The position numbers and the translations under genes are program-made. DNA of 24,954 bases from JAGQUL01 sp038212015. Its GTDB lineage: Bacteria; Actinomycetota; Thermoleophilia; Gaiellales; SKUG01. The notes beneath the pieces are model-generated. The model was given only the letters and a program-made list of their open reading frames with translations, had not been told where the DNA came from and ran no database searches. The DNA lies in contig JBBQUY010000054.1 in NCBI GenBank assembly GCA_038212015.1, positions 1-24,954 of the forward strand, read 5' to 3'. This document shows, one piece after another, positions 7,947 through 14,352 of the stretch (its first letter is position 1; each line of letters opens with the position of its first letter).

Positions 7947-8257
7947 CGGCACGCGGTGCGGCTCGTCGTGGACAGCGCGTTGATGATCGTCTGCAGCTCG
8001 CCACAGCACAGCGAGTAGTGGTTGCTGCGCCCGGCCACGCGCACGCTGACGAGGTGGTGCTCGCGCAGGAGCCGGAGGTGGTGGCTGACGAGCGTCTGTG
8101 ACAGTCCGGTCGCGTCCTGCAGGTCGCGAACGCTGTGCTCCTGGTCGGCGAGCAGCAGCGCGATCTTCAGGCGGTTCTCGTCGGCCAGTGCCTTGAGCTC
8201 GGGCGCCCAGTGGCTGGCACGTGCGGCTGCGACCGTCGTGTCGATCGTCGTCGTCAT
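7943..8257 (-). CDS. arsR: ArsR/SmtB family repressor of the arsJ operon
   Basis: This 104-residue winged-helix repressor is first in the arsR-gapdh-arsJ operon and should release DNA on binding arsenite. The recognition region DLQDATGLSQTLVSHHLRLL (residues 45-64) and the wing VSVRVAGRSNHYSL are typical. There is no CxC in the recognition helix as in E. coli ArsR. Instead C84-C85 adjoin the C-terminal helix and C103 is penultimate, an arrangement like the C-terminal three-Cys site described for the Acidithiobacillus ferrooxidans ArsR. The ATG at 8257 is preferred to the upstream codon at 8293, which would put the palindromic operator candidate inside the gene. Its stop overlaps the GAPDH start by 4 bp. 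Confidence 0.9.
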   Translation of the reverse strand: MTTTIDTTVAAARASHWAPELKALADENRLKIALLLADQEHSVRDLQDATGLSQTLVSHHLRLLREHHLVSVRVAGRSNHYSLCCGELQTIINALSTTSRTACR

Positions 8258-8291
8258 GGGCGGCAGTGAACCAGACAAACCGCGCCGATAC

Positions 8292-8307
8292 AACAGCGGA
8301 CGCTGTT
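8292..8307. promoter_or_regulatory. Candidate ArsR operator, perfect palindrome
   Basis: AACAGCG-GA-CGCTGTT is a perfect 7-bp inverted repeat with a 2-bp centre, 34 bp upstream of the arsR ATG and 22 bp past the end of the preceding gene. Its position in the only promoter-sized gap of the operon, and ArsR's known use of inverted repeats, make it the likely autoregulatory site. Confidence 0.55.
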
Positions 8308-8329
8308 CATGGCAGTCGGCGCTCGTGGG

Positions 8330-8722
8330 TCAGCGGCCCGAGTACGCGCTCATCGCTCGTGCGAACGGCGACGCGAAGTCGCCACGTGGTGCGTGACCCA
8401 GGTCCGAGGCGGGGCGCTGGTCAAAGCCCGTGGCGACGGCCGTGTTGCCGCGTGCCGACTGGTTGGGGATGCGCGCCGGGTCGGCGCTGCCGATGCTCAT
8501 GATCGACGCGGCCGCGTTTGCGGCGTATGCGCGCCCGCTCAGGTCGAGCTGCGCGTCGCCTGCGGTGGCCGCCGCGGTGACCTGGCCGGTGATCGGCACC
8601 ATCGTCGGCTCGGTGACCGCCTCGATCTCGAGGCCGTCCTCGAACGGATCGTCCGCAGGCCCCGGCTGGGCTGGGCGAATCGCCGCGACGCGCGCGGGTC
8701 CGATGGCAGCAATGGCACTCAC
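8330..8722 (-). CDS. Small hypothetical protein, unknown function
   Basis: This 130-residue protein is not recognised. The frame shows consistent G/C at third positions and few rare codons from the GTG at 8722 onward. The 13 codons upstream, back to another GTG at 8761, include CTA, ATA and CGA, which are unlike the rest, so 8722 is chosen as the start. The protein has no signal peptide or membrane helix. It is rich in Ala, has an acidic patch (PADDPFEDGLEIEAV, about residues 21-35), and ends with a hydrophobic/aromatic tail FASPFARAMSAYSG. It is transcribed in the same direction as arsR, 72 bp upstream of it. It is divergent from the CPA1 antiporter at 8823. Confidence 0.6.
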   Translation of the reverse strand: MSAIAAIGPARVAAIRPAQPGPADDPFEDGLEIEAVTEPTMVPITGQVTAAATAGDAQLDLSGRAYAANAAASIMSIGSADPARIPNQSARGNTAVATGFDQRPASDLGHAPRGDFASPFARAMSAYSGR

Positions 8723-8822
8723 GTCACCAGTGTCTCGTATCCGCGGCGAGATGTGTAGCACGCAACCGGGTCAAAACGGGCCAATCGGTGGTCACGCCGC
8801 GCCGATCGGGTAGGCAGCGTGC

Positions 8823-10103
8823 ATGGACCTGCACGTCACCGTGATGGTCGTTGCCGGCATGGCGGTGCTGCTGATGGCGATCCTGCCGCGCCTCGCGCCG
8901 CGATACGCCGTCTCGACGCCGCTCATGGTGCTCGCGTTCGGCTTCGTGGTGTTCGCGCTGCCGTCCAGCCTGCCCGAGATCGATCCGATCGCCCACGGGG
9001 ATGTGACCGAGTACCTCACCGAGTTCGCGGTCATCGTGGCGCTCACGGGTGCCGGCCTCAAGCTCGATCGCCCGGTCGGGTGGCAGCGCTGGCGCTCCAC
9101 GTGGATCCTGCTCGGGATCACGATGCCGCTCACGATCGGGATGGCATTCCTGCTCGGGTGGCTCGCGATCGGCCTCGCGCCTGCCGCCGCGCTGCTCGTC
9201 GCTGCGGCGATCGCGCCGACCGACCCCGTGCTCGCTGCCGACGTGCAGGTGGGGCCGCCCGGCGAGGGCGCCGAGCATGAAGGGCGGGTGGGGTTCGCGC
9301 TGACGTCGGAGGCGGGTCTCAACGACGGGCTCGCATTCCCGTTCACGAATGCGGCGATCGCGATGGTCGTCGCCGAGTCCACGGCGTACGACTGGTTCGC
9401 GGACTGGCTGATCGTCGACGTCATGTGGCGGCTTGGCGCCGGCATCGCTGGCGGGTTGCTCGTCGGGTACGTGTTCGGTCGTCTGCTGTTCGGCAACCTG
9501 CGGCTCACTCGCTACACCGACGGACTCGTGGCGCTCGCATCCACGCTGGTGTCGTACGGCGCCGTCGAGGCGGTCGGCGGATACGGCTTCCTTGCGGTGT
9601 TCGTGGCCGCGTACATGATCCGAGACAGCGAGCGTGACCACGAGGAGCATCGGTCGATGCACCGGTTCATCGAGCAGGTCGAGCACCTGGCGCTGGTGGC
9701 GGTGCTCATCCTGATCGCCGGCGCCGTGAGCGACGGCATCCTCGATGCGCTCACGCCGGCAGCCGTCGTGGCGGCATTCGCGATCGTGCTGGTCGTGCGA
9801 CCCCTCGCCGGCCTGCCGGTGCTGGCGGCGCGCGAATTCGAGTCGCGCGCGCAGGGCCTGACCGTCGCGTGTTTCGGCATTCGAGGAATCGGCTCGCTCT
9901 ACTACCTCGCCTATGGCCTCAACCACGCCGAGTTCGAGCAGGCCGAGCTGTTGTGGGCCACGGTCGTGCTCGTCGTGCTCATCTCGGTGGTGCTGCACGG
10001 CGTCACGTCGACGTGGGTCATGCGACGCGTGGAGCCGCAGAAGTTCGACGACGGCGATCAGGATGGCGAGTTCGGCGCGGGTCCGTACCCCTCGAACGCG
10101 TAG
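8823..10103 (+). CDS. CPA1-type Na+(or K+)/H+ antiporter
   Basis: This 426-residue inner-membrane cation:proton antiporter has about twelve helices. The CPA1/NhaP signatures are present: APTDPVLA (residues 131-138) and the ion-binding ND in SEAGLNDG (162-169). A later segment FGIRGIGSLYYLAYG near residue 350 replaces the more usual WGGLRG motif. The C-terminus is a short acidic tail (KFDDGDQDGEF) with no TrkA-C domain. The exchanged cation cannot be decided from sequence. It is one of four antiporters of different subtype in 9 kb. Its last 46 bp overlap convergently with the end of the hipA-like gene. Confidence 0.88.
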   Translation: MDLHVTVMVVAGMAVLLMAILPRLAPRYAVSTPLMVLAFGFVVFALPSSLPEIDPIAHGDVTEYLTEFAVIVALTGAGLKLDRPVGWQRWRSTWILLGITMPLTIGMAFLLGWLAIGLAPAAALLVAAAIAPTDPVLAADVQVGPPGEGAEHEGRVGFALTSEAGLNDGLAFPFTNAAIAMVVAESTAYDWFADWLIVDVMWRLGAGIAGGLLVGYVFGRLLFGNLRLTRYTDGLVALASTLVSYGAVEAVGGYGFLAVFVAAYMIRDSERDHEEHRSMHRFIEQVEHLALVAVLILIAGAVSDGILDALTPAAVVAAFAIVLVVRPLAGLPVLAAREFESRAQGLTVACFGIRGIGSLYYLAYGLNHAEFEQAELLWATVVLVVLISVVLHGVTSTWVMRRVEPQKFDDGDQDGEFGAGPYPSNA

Positions 10104-11323
10104 GCATTCAGGAGCTGCCGACCCCAGAAGTAGTCGCGGTCGACCTGTGCCAGGGCTGCCGCGTCGCACACCTCGTCCCAGTCCGACGCGATCGTCTCGA
10201 CCTGCTGGTCGATGAGCTCGCGCGCCTCGGCCTGGGTCAGTCCGTAGAGCTCCGCCGATGCCTCGCAGGCCACGAGCTGGCTGGTGCGCATGCCGGGGCC
10301 GATCGCCATCGCCTGGTTGGACTCGCGCCCCGAGCGCAGCTGGGGGCAGATGTCGAATGCGGGCGTGAGCGCGAGGTCGCGTCCGTCCCAGAAGGCGGCA
10401 TGGTTGCGGGCATGGTCGTCGGTGTTGCCCACGAGCACGTTGAACACGGCGCGCGCGAACAGCTCGCGCAGCGTCGCCTTGGGGGCGTGGAATCGCGCAC
10501 GGATCAGGTCGGCCAGGTCGTGGTAGGTCGCGTGGCGAGCCTGCAGCTCGTGCAGCTCGAGCATCGTCAGCGCGGAGATCATGAGTCGCCTCGACCAGCC
10601 GTCGGGCGTTCGCGCGCGGTCGAAGCGATCGATGAGCAGCACGCTGCGCCCGAGTACGTGATCGATGCGCACCGGCGCGACGTCGAGCCCCACTCGCCGC
10701 GCAAGCTCCATCGCGACGAACTCGCCTTCGACGATGGGGTACACGTCGCTGCTGGACGAGAACTTGGCGATCAGCTTGCTCGTCCCGTCGTCGAGCAGTG
10801 CCTTGGGGCGAGCCCCACCGATCGAGCTGCCGTGCAGCAGGGCCTCGCGGATCGGTGCGGGCAGCTCCTGGCGACGGTCGAGGCGGTCGGCTGCGTCGAG
10901 CAGGTCGGCGAGCGACGCGGGGGACGTGCGCGGCACGTACTCGGTGGGCGAGTGCTGGAAGTCGAGCGCGCCGACCCGGTCGGAGCCCGACTGCAGCAGG
11001 TACGTGAGCTGATCGATCTCCGCCGGGTCGGCGTTGGCCGCGCGCGCGCCGAGCAGCTTGTCCATGATCACGCGCATGCCCCACGAATCCGGACCGGCGT
11101 CGTCGATGCAGCCAGGCATCGTGAGCGATCCGCGCGGCGGGATCAGGCCTGGCGTGAGGGGCAGCTCGGGCAGGTACAGCGCGATCGCGTCCTCGCGCGC
11201 GAGGTAGCTGCGTCCATAGTTGTAGGAGACGATGCCGCCGTCGGATTCCAGGCGTCCGGCGACCACGGGTTCGGTCGCGCCGGGCAGCCACACCCAGACG
11301 AACGCCTCGCGATCAGAAGTCAT
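10058..11323 (-). CDS. hipA: HipA-family serine/threonine kinase
   Basis: This 421-residue kinase is the toxin-like partner of a HipBA module; the E. coli homologue phosphorylates glutamyl-tRNA synthetase and causes growth arrest. An N-terminal HipA-N-like region (about residues 8-125) is followed by the kinase core. S167 in SSIGGARPK aligns with the autophosphorylated Ser150 loop of E. coli HipA. GNTDDHARNH (299-308) gives D302 and N307, equivalent to D309 and N314. D323 in AFDICP corresponds to the metal-binding D332. All key residues are present, so the kinase looks active; the target is unknown. The ATG at 11323 overlaps the hipB-like stop by 11 bp. A longer in-frame extension to 11530 lies inside hipB and is rejected. 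Confidence 0.88.
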   Translation of the reverse strand: MTSDREAFVWVWLPGATEPVVAGRLESDGGIVSYNYGRSYLAREDAIALYLPELPLTPGLIPPRGSLTMPGCIDDAGPDSWGMRVIMDKLLGARAANADPAEIDQLTYLLQSGSDRVGALDFQHSPTEYVPRTSPASLADLLDAADRLDRRQELPAPIREALLHGSSIGGARPKALLDDGTSKLIAKFSSSSDVYPIVEGEFVAMELARRVGLDVAPVRIDHVLGRSVLLIDRFDRARTPDGWSRRLMISALTMLELHELQARHATYHDLADLIRARFHAPKATLRELFARAVFNVLVGNTDDHARNHAAFWDGRDLALTPAFDICPQLRSGRESNQAMAIGPGMRTSQLVACEASAELYGLTQAEARELIDQQVETIASDWDEVCDAAALAQVDRDYFWGRQLLNAYAFEGYGPAPNSPS

Positions 11324-11642
11324 CGAAGACCTCCTTGGTGCGAACGCGGATCCGGTCGGGCAGGAGCGCGAGACGCTGCTCGACGACCGCGCGATCTCGC
11401 GCGACCTGTGCGGCCGTGTCGTGGAAGAGCACCACGCCCACGAGGGTCGCGACGTCGAACACCGTGCCGACCGCGACCGAGGTATCGCCCCGCTCGACCT
11501 TGCGCAGGGTGGTGCGCGAGATGCCCGCACGCTCGGCGAGCTCGGCCTCGGTCCAGCGGCGCTCCTTGCGTCGCGCGGTCACCTCGACGCCCAGCATGAG
11601 CGCAGCTTCGCGCGAGTGGGCGAGATGTCGTCGTACAGCCAT
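11313..11642 (-). CDS. hipB: HipB-like XRE-family antitoxin/repressor
   Basis: This 109-residue DNA-binding protein has an XRE helix-turn-helix at about residues 28-70 (WTEAELAERAGISRTTLRKV followed by ERGDTSVAVGTV). It is the expected antitoxin and autorepressor of the adjacent HipA-like kinase. It is longer than E. coli HipB (88 residues), mainly through a C-terminal tail AQVARDRAVVEQRLALLPDR that looks helical and charged. The ATG at 11642 is chosen because it is preceded by a purine-rich GGACGGCGG stretch and places two palindromic operator candidates 27-55 bp upstream. It overlaps the hipA start by 11 bp, so the two are translated together. Confidence 0.85.
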   Translation of the reverse strand: MAVRRHLAHSREAALMLGVEVTARRKERRWTEAELAERAGISRTTLRKVERGDTSVAVGTVFDVATLVGVVLFHDTAAQVARDRAVVEQRLALLPDRIRVRTKEVFDDF

Positions 11643-11668
11643 GGGGCACCGCCGTCCGTGAACAGAAT

Positions 11669-11697
11669 AGTGGTCACTAATGCGTGTAGTGATCACT
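11669..11697. promoter_or_regulatory. Paired operator candidates upstream of hipBA
   Basis: AGTGATCACT (11688-11697) is a perfect 10-bp palindrome. AGTGGTCACT (11669-11678) is the same with one change. Their centres are 19 bp apart, close to two helical turns, as expected for cooperative dimer binding by HipB-type repressors. A TATTCT hexamer reading on the minus strand overlaps the inner edge (11666-11671) and could be the hipBA -10 element. A weaker TGATCA core occurs at 11752-11757 nearer the divergent antiporter gene. Confidence 0.55.
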
Positions 11698-11833
11698 CTA
11701 GCGTACATCGGGGGGCCTCGTGGCGCGCAATCATGTGCGCCGGCGGTTCCGTGATCATTATGTTGGTCGTTGCAAGCCCTTATGACCAGTATTCTGGACA
11801 ACCGATCGTGTTCATGTACGCTCAGCCGCGCCG

Positions 11834-13489
11834 ATGGACCTGCTGGACTTCGCCCTGCCGAGCCACCCCGAGGAGTGGCTGCTCGTAGACCTCGTCGCCG
11901 TGCTGCTGACGGGTGTGCTCTTCGCCATGGTCGCTCGGCGACTCGGGCAGAGCCCGGTGATCGGCTACCTGCTTGCGGGAGTCGTGCTCGGACCGGGTGC
12001 GCTTGGCCTGGTCTCCAGCGTGGAGGCGTTTCCGATCATCGGCGAAGTCGGGGTCGCGCTGCTGCTGTTCACGGTGGGGCTCGAGCTCAGCTGGACGAGC
12101 CTGCGTCACTCGTCAGCCCTGCCGTGGCGAAGCGCGACGCTGCAGGTCGCCGCGACGCTTGCCGCGACGGTAGCGGTGGGCCTGCTCGCCGGCGCCGGCA
12201 CGGCTACGGCGGTCGTCGTCGGAATGATCGTCGCGCTCAGCAGCACGGCCGTCGTGCTGCGCGTCCTGGCCGAGCGCGCGGAGACCGACAGCTACCACGG
12301 TCGCGTGGCGCTCGCCATCCTGCTCGTGCAGGACGTGATGGCCGTCGCATTCCTGCTGCTCGTCCCCGTCCTGGGGGACGGCTCCACGGGGGTCGACGTC
12401 GTCGTCGCGTTCGGCGCGGCCGCGATCAAGCTCGCGCTGGTCGTCGCGGTCATGGTGGCGCTCGATCGGCTGGTCGTGCGTCGGCTGTTCCGGCATGCGT
12501 CGAGCGCGAGCGAACGGGAGCTGCTCGTCGTGCTGTCGCTCGCCGTCGCGCTGGGTGCGGCCGGAGCCACCGACGTGCTCGGCCTGTCGCCCATGGTCGG
12601 CGCGTTCGTCGCGGGCCTGCTCATCGGCGACGCGGAGTACAGCGACCAGGTCCATGCGGAGATCGGACCCCTGCGAACCGCGCTGATCGTCGTCTTCTTC
12701 GCGTTCGTCGGCATGACGGTCGACCTGGGCTGGCTCGTCACGCACGTACCGATGGTCGTGCTCGCGGTGGTGGCGACCGTGTCGCTCAAGATCGCGATCA
12801 CGGCCGGAACGCTGCGGGCGCTCGGGCACGAATGGCGCCATGCACTGCTGGCTGCGGTCGTCGTGAGCCAGCTCGGTGAGTTCTCGCTCGTGGTCGCGGC
12901 TGCCGCCGCTCAGTTCGAGCTGATCGACGTCGACCTGCAGCAGCTCGTGATCTCCACCGCGTTCCTGACGATCATGCTCACGCCGCCCGCCATCGCGGCA
13001 GCCGTCGCTCGTGCACACCGAGCGCAGCCGGCGACCGATCGTGATGCCGCCCCCGGGCGGCGAGATCACGTGATCGTCGTCGGCCATGGACCCACAGGTG
13101 AGCTCGTCGTCGACGAGCTGGCAGCCTTGGGTGCGTTGATCGTGATCATCGAGCTCAACCCGACGCTCGTTCGCGGTACGGACGCCGGATACCAGGTCGT
13201 CATGGGCGACGCCGGCCGGACCGAGATCCTCCATGCCGCCGATGTCGCCACCGCGAAGCTGGTCGTCGTCACCGTGCCTGATCCGACCGGCGCCGTCCGC
13301 GTGGTCCGTCAGGTGCGAGCGCTCGCGCCGAACGTGCCCATCATCGCCCGATGTCGCTACCATCGCTCAGCGCCGCGCCTGATCGAAGCCGGAGCAACCG
13401 ACGTGATCGACGAGGAGGTCGCAACGGCGAGCGACCTCTTCGAGCGCGCGACGGACGTGCTCGACCAGGCCAGCTCGGGCCGCTCGTAG
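11834..13489 (+). CDS. CPA2 antiporter with TrkA-N (RCK) domain, Kef-like
   Basis: This 551-residue monovalent cation:proton antiporter of the CPA2 family resembles KefB/KefC. Residues 10-395 form about twelve helices, including GYLLAGVVLGPGALG (44-58), ELSWTSLRH and VALSSTAVVLRVLAE. Residues 410-530 form a cytosolic RCK/TrkA-N domain with the nucleotide-binding GHGPTG (417-422), followed by an acidic EL pair. Such domains gate K+ efflux in response to NAD(H) or glutathione adducts; actinobacteria lack glutathione, so the ligand here is open. There is no TrkA-C domain. The gene is divergent from hipBA with a 191-bp gap, and its ATG has no clear Shine-Dalgarno. A TATTCT at 11790-11795 could be a -10 element. 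Confidence 0.9.
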   Translation: MDLLDFALPSHPEEWLLVDLVAVLLTGVLFAMVARRLGQSPVIGYLLAGVVLGPGALGLVSSVEAFPIIGEVGVALLLFTVGLELSWTSLRHSSALPWRSATLQVAATLAATVAVGLLAGAGTATAVVVGMIVALSSTAVVLRVLAERAETDSYHGRVALAILLVQDVMAVAFLLLVPVLGDGSTGVDVVVAFGAAAIKLALVVAVMVALDRLVVRRLFRHASSASERELLVVLSLAVALGAAGATDVLGLSPMVGAFVAGLLIGDAEYSDQVHAEIGPLRTALIVVFFAFVGMTVDLGWLVTHVPMVVLAVVATVSLKIAITAGTLRALGHEWRHALLAAVVVSQLGEFSLVVAAAAAQFELIDVDLQQLVISTAFLTIMLTPPAIAAAVARAHRAQPATDRDAAPGRRDHVIVVGHGPTGELVVDELAALGALIVIIELNPTLVRGTDAGYQVVMGDAGRTEILHAADVATAKLVVVTVPDPTGAVRVVRQVRALAPNVPIIARCRYHRSAPRLIEAGATDVIDEEVATASDLFERATDVLDQASSGRS

Positions 13490-13572
13490 CCAAGGTTCGC
13501 GGAGGAGCCGCAACGGCGCGCGGGATCGCACGGACGGACGTGGCATCGTCCAGGGCGAGAATGGTCAATGCA

Positions 13573-13590
13573 GGCGTGCGCCCGCACGCC
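13573..13590. promoter_or_regulatory. Inverted repeat in the DUF305 leader
   Basis: GGCGTGCG-CC-CGCACGCC is a perfect 8-bp inverted repeat ending 24 bp before the DUF305 ATG. As RNA it could fold as a 7-bp stem with a GCCC loop; as DNA it could be an operator. The nearby GAGGA (13605-13609) is the probable ribosome binding site. Confidence 0.35.
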
Positions 13591-13614
13591 CGGACAACGA
13601 CTTCGAGGACCATC

Positions 13615-14352
13615 ATGGCTGAGCCGACACCAACCGGGCCGAGCGCCGCGACCGAACCCCTGCGCATCGGCGTGGCGGTGTTCGTCGCGCTTGCCGCCGC
13701 CGCCCTGCTGTTTGCGGCCGGCATGATGGTCGGAGACGACCGTGACATGCATCGAGGCGACTTCGGCTCGCGGGGCATGATGGGCGGCCAGGAAATGATG
13801 GGCGGCCAGGGCATGATGGGCGGCAGCAACACCATGGGCGGCATGGGCATGATGGGCGCCATGAACGTCTCGTCGGAGCGCGAGTTCCTGACCGAGATGA
13901 TCCCCCACCACGAGGAGGCGATCGAGTCGGCCAGGATCCTCAAGGAGGGCAGCGATCGCAAGGAGATGCGCGACTTCGCCGACGAGATCATCACGACGCA
14001 GCAGGCCGAAGTGGACGACATGCGCGAGTACCTGGACAGGTGGCACGACGGCGCCAGGCCCGCTGACGACTACCAGCCGATGATGCGCGACGACCTCGAC
14101 GAGCTCTCCGGCGACGACCTCGACAGGGCCTTCCTGCAGGACATGCCGATGCATCACATGATGGCCGTGCACATGTCGCGCTCGCTGCTCGGCAGCGACC
14201 TCGCCGAACACGACGAGGTCACCGAGCTCGCAAGCTCGATCGACGTGACGCAGCGCCGCGAGATCGGCCAGATGTACGACTGGATGGGCGAGTGGTTCGG
14301 GGACGATGCCGGCTCGGGCGGCGGCATGCCGATGATGGGTCGCCAGCGGTAG
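13615..14352 (+). CDS. DUF305 (CopM-like) Met-rich membrane-anchored protein
   Basis: This 245-residue DUF305 protein belongs to a ferritin-like helical family, some members of which bind copper or silver in the periplasm. One helix (residues 16-40) anchors it; the rest should be extracytoplasmic. Residues 50-82 are a Met/Gly/Gln low-complexity linker, encoded partly by three 18-bp tandem repeats. Two DUF305 repeats follow: FLTEMIPHHEEAIESAR with D/E-rich continuation (about 90-145) and FLQDMPMHHMMAVHMSR (about 182-232). Both carry the M-x-x-HH motif. The C-terminus is Met-rich again. The Met/His density suggests soft-metal binding. The ATG at 13615 has GAGGA upstream; a longer in-frame extension into the antiporter gene is rejected. 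It abuts the convergent antiporter gene with no gap. Confidence 0.88.
   Translation: MAEPTPTGPSAATEPLRIGVAVFVALAAAALLFAAGMMVGDDRDMHRGDFGSRGMMGGQEMMGGQGMMGGSNTMGGMGMMGAMNVSSEREFLTEMIPHHEEAIESARILKEGSDRKEMRDFADEIITTQQAEVDDMREYLDRWHDGARPADDYQPMMRDDLDELSGDDLDRAFLQDMPMHHMMAVHMSRSLLGSDLAEHDEVTELASSIDVTQRREIGQMYDWMGEWFGDDAGSGGGMPMMGRQR
13777..13830 (+). repeat. Three 18-bp tandem repeats encoding MMGGQx
   Basis: Three units begin ATGATGGGCGGC at 13777, 13795 and 13813. Units one and two differ by two bases and unit three diverges at its last six. They encode MMGGQE, MMGGQG and MMGGSN in the Met-rich linker of the DUF305 protein. Copy number may vary between strains. Confidence 0.8.

Noticed and set aside
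5701..8004. A 767-codon minus-strand frame that could read as a fused protein ending in ArsJ
   Set aside because: Only the part from 6924 onward is a transporter; the upstream part is a low-complexity other-frame reading of the GAPDH gene, which has intact GAPDH motifs in its own frame.
8724..11291. An 855-codon minus-strand frame
   Set aside because: It lies opposite the CPA1 antiporter and out of frame with hipA, is rich in Arg/His/Asp/Gln, and has no domain; it is a GC-rich shadow.
9869..11599. A 576-codon plus-strand frame opposite hipBA
   Set aside because: Its composition is typical of antisense shadow translation, and the opposite strand carries a complete HipA kinase and HipB.
11770..11795. 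TTGCAA...TATTCT as the promoter of the Kef-like gene
   Set aside because: The spacing is only 14 bp, too short for a standard sigma-70 promoter; only the TATTCT was kept as a weak note.
13351..13614. In-frame N-terminal extension of the DUF305 protein
   Set aside because: It overlaps the 3' end of the Kef-like gene and is Arg/Ser-rich; the ATG at 13615 has a GAGGA site and begins just before the anchor helix.
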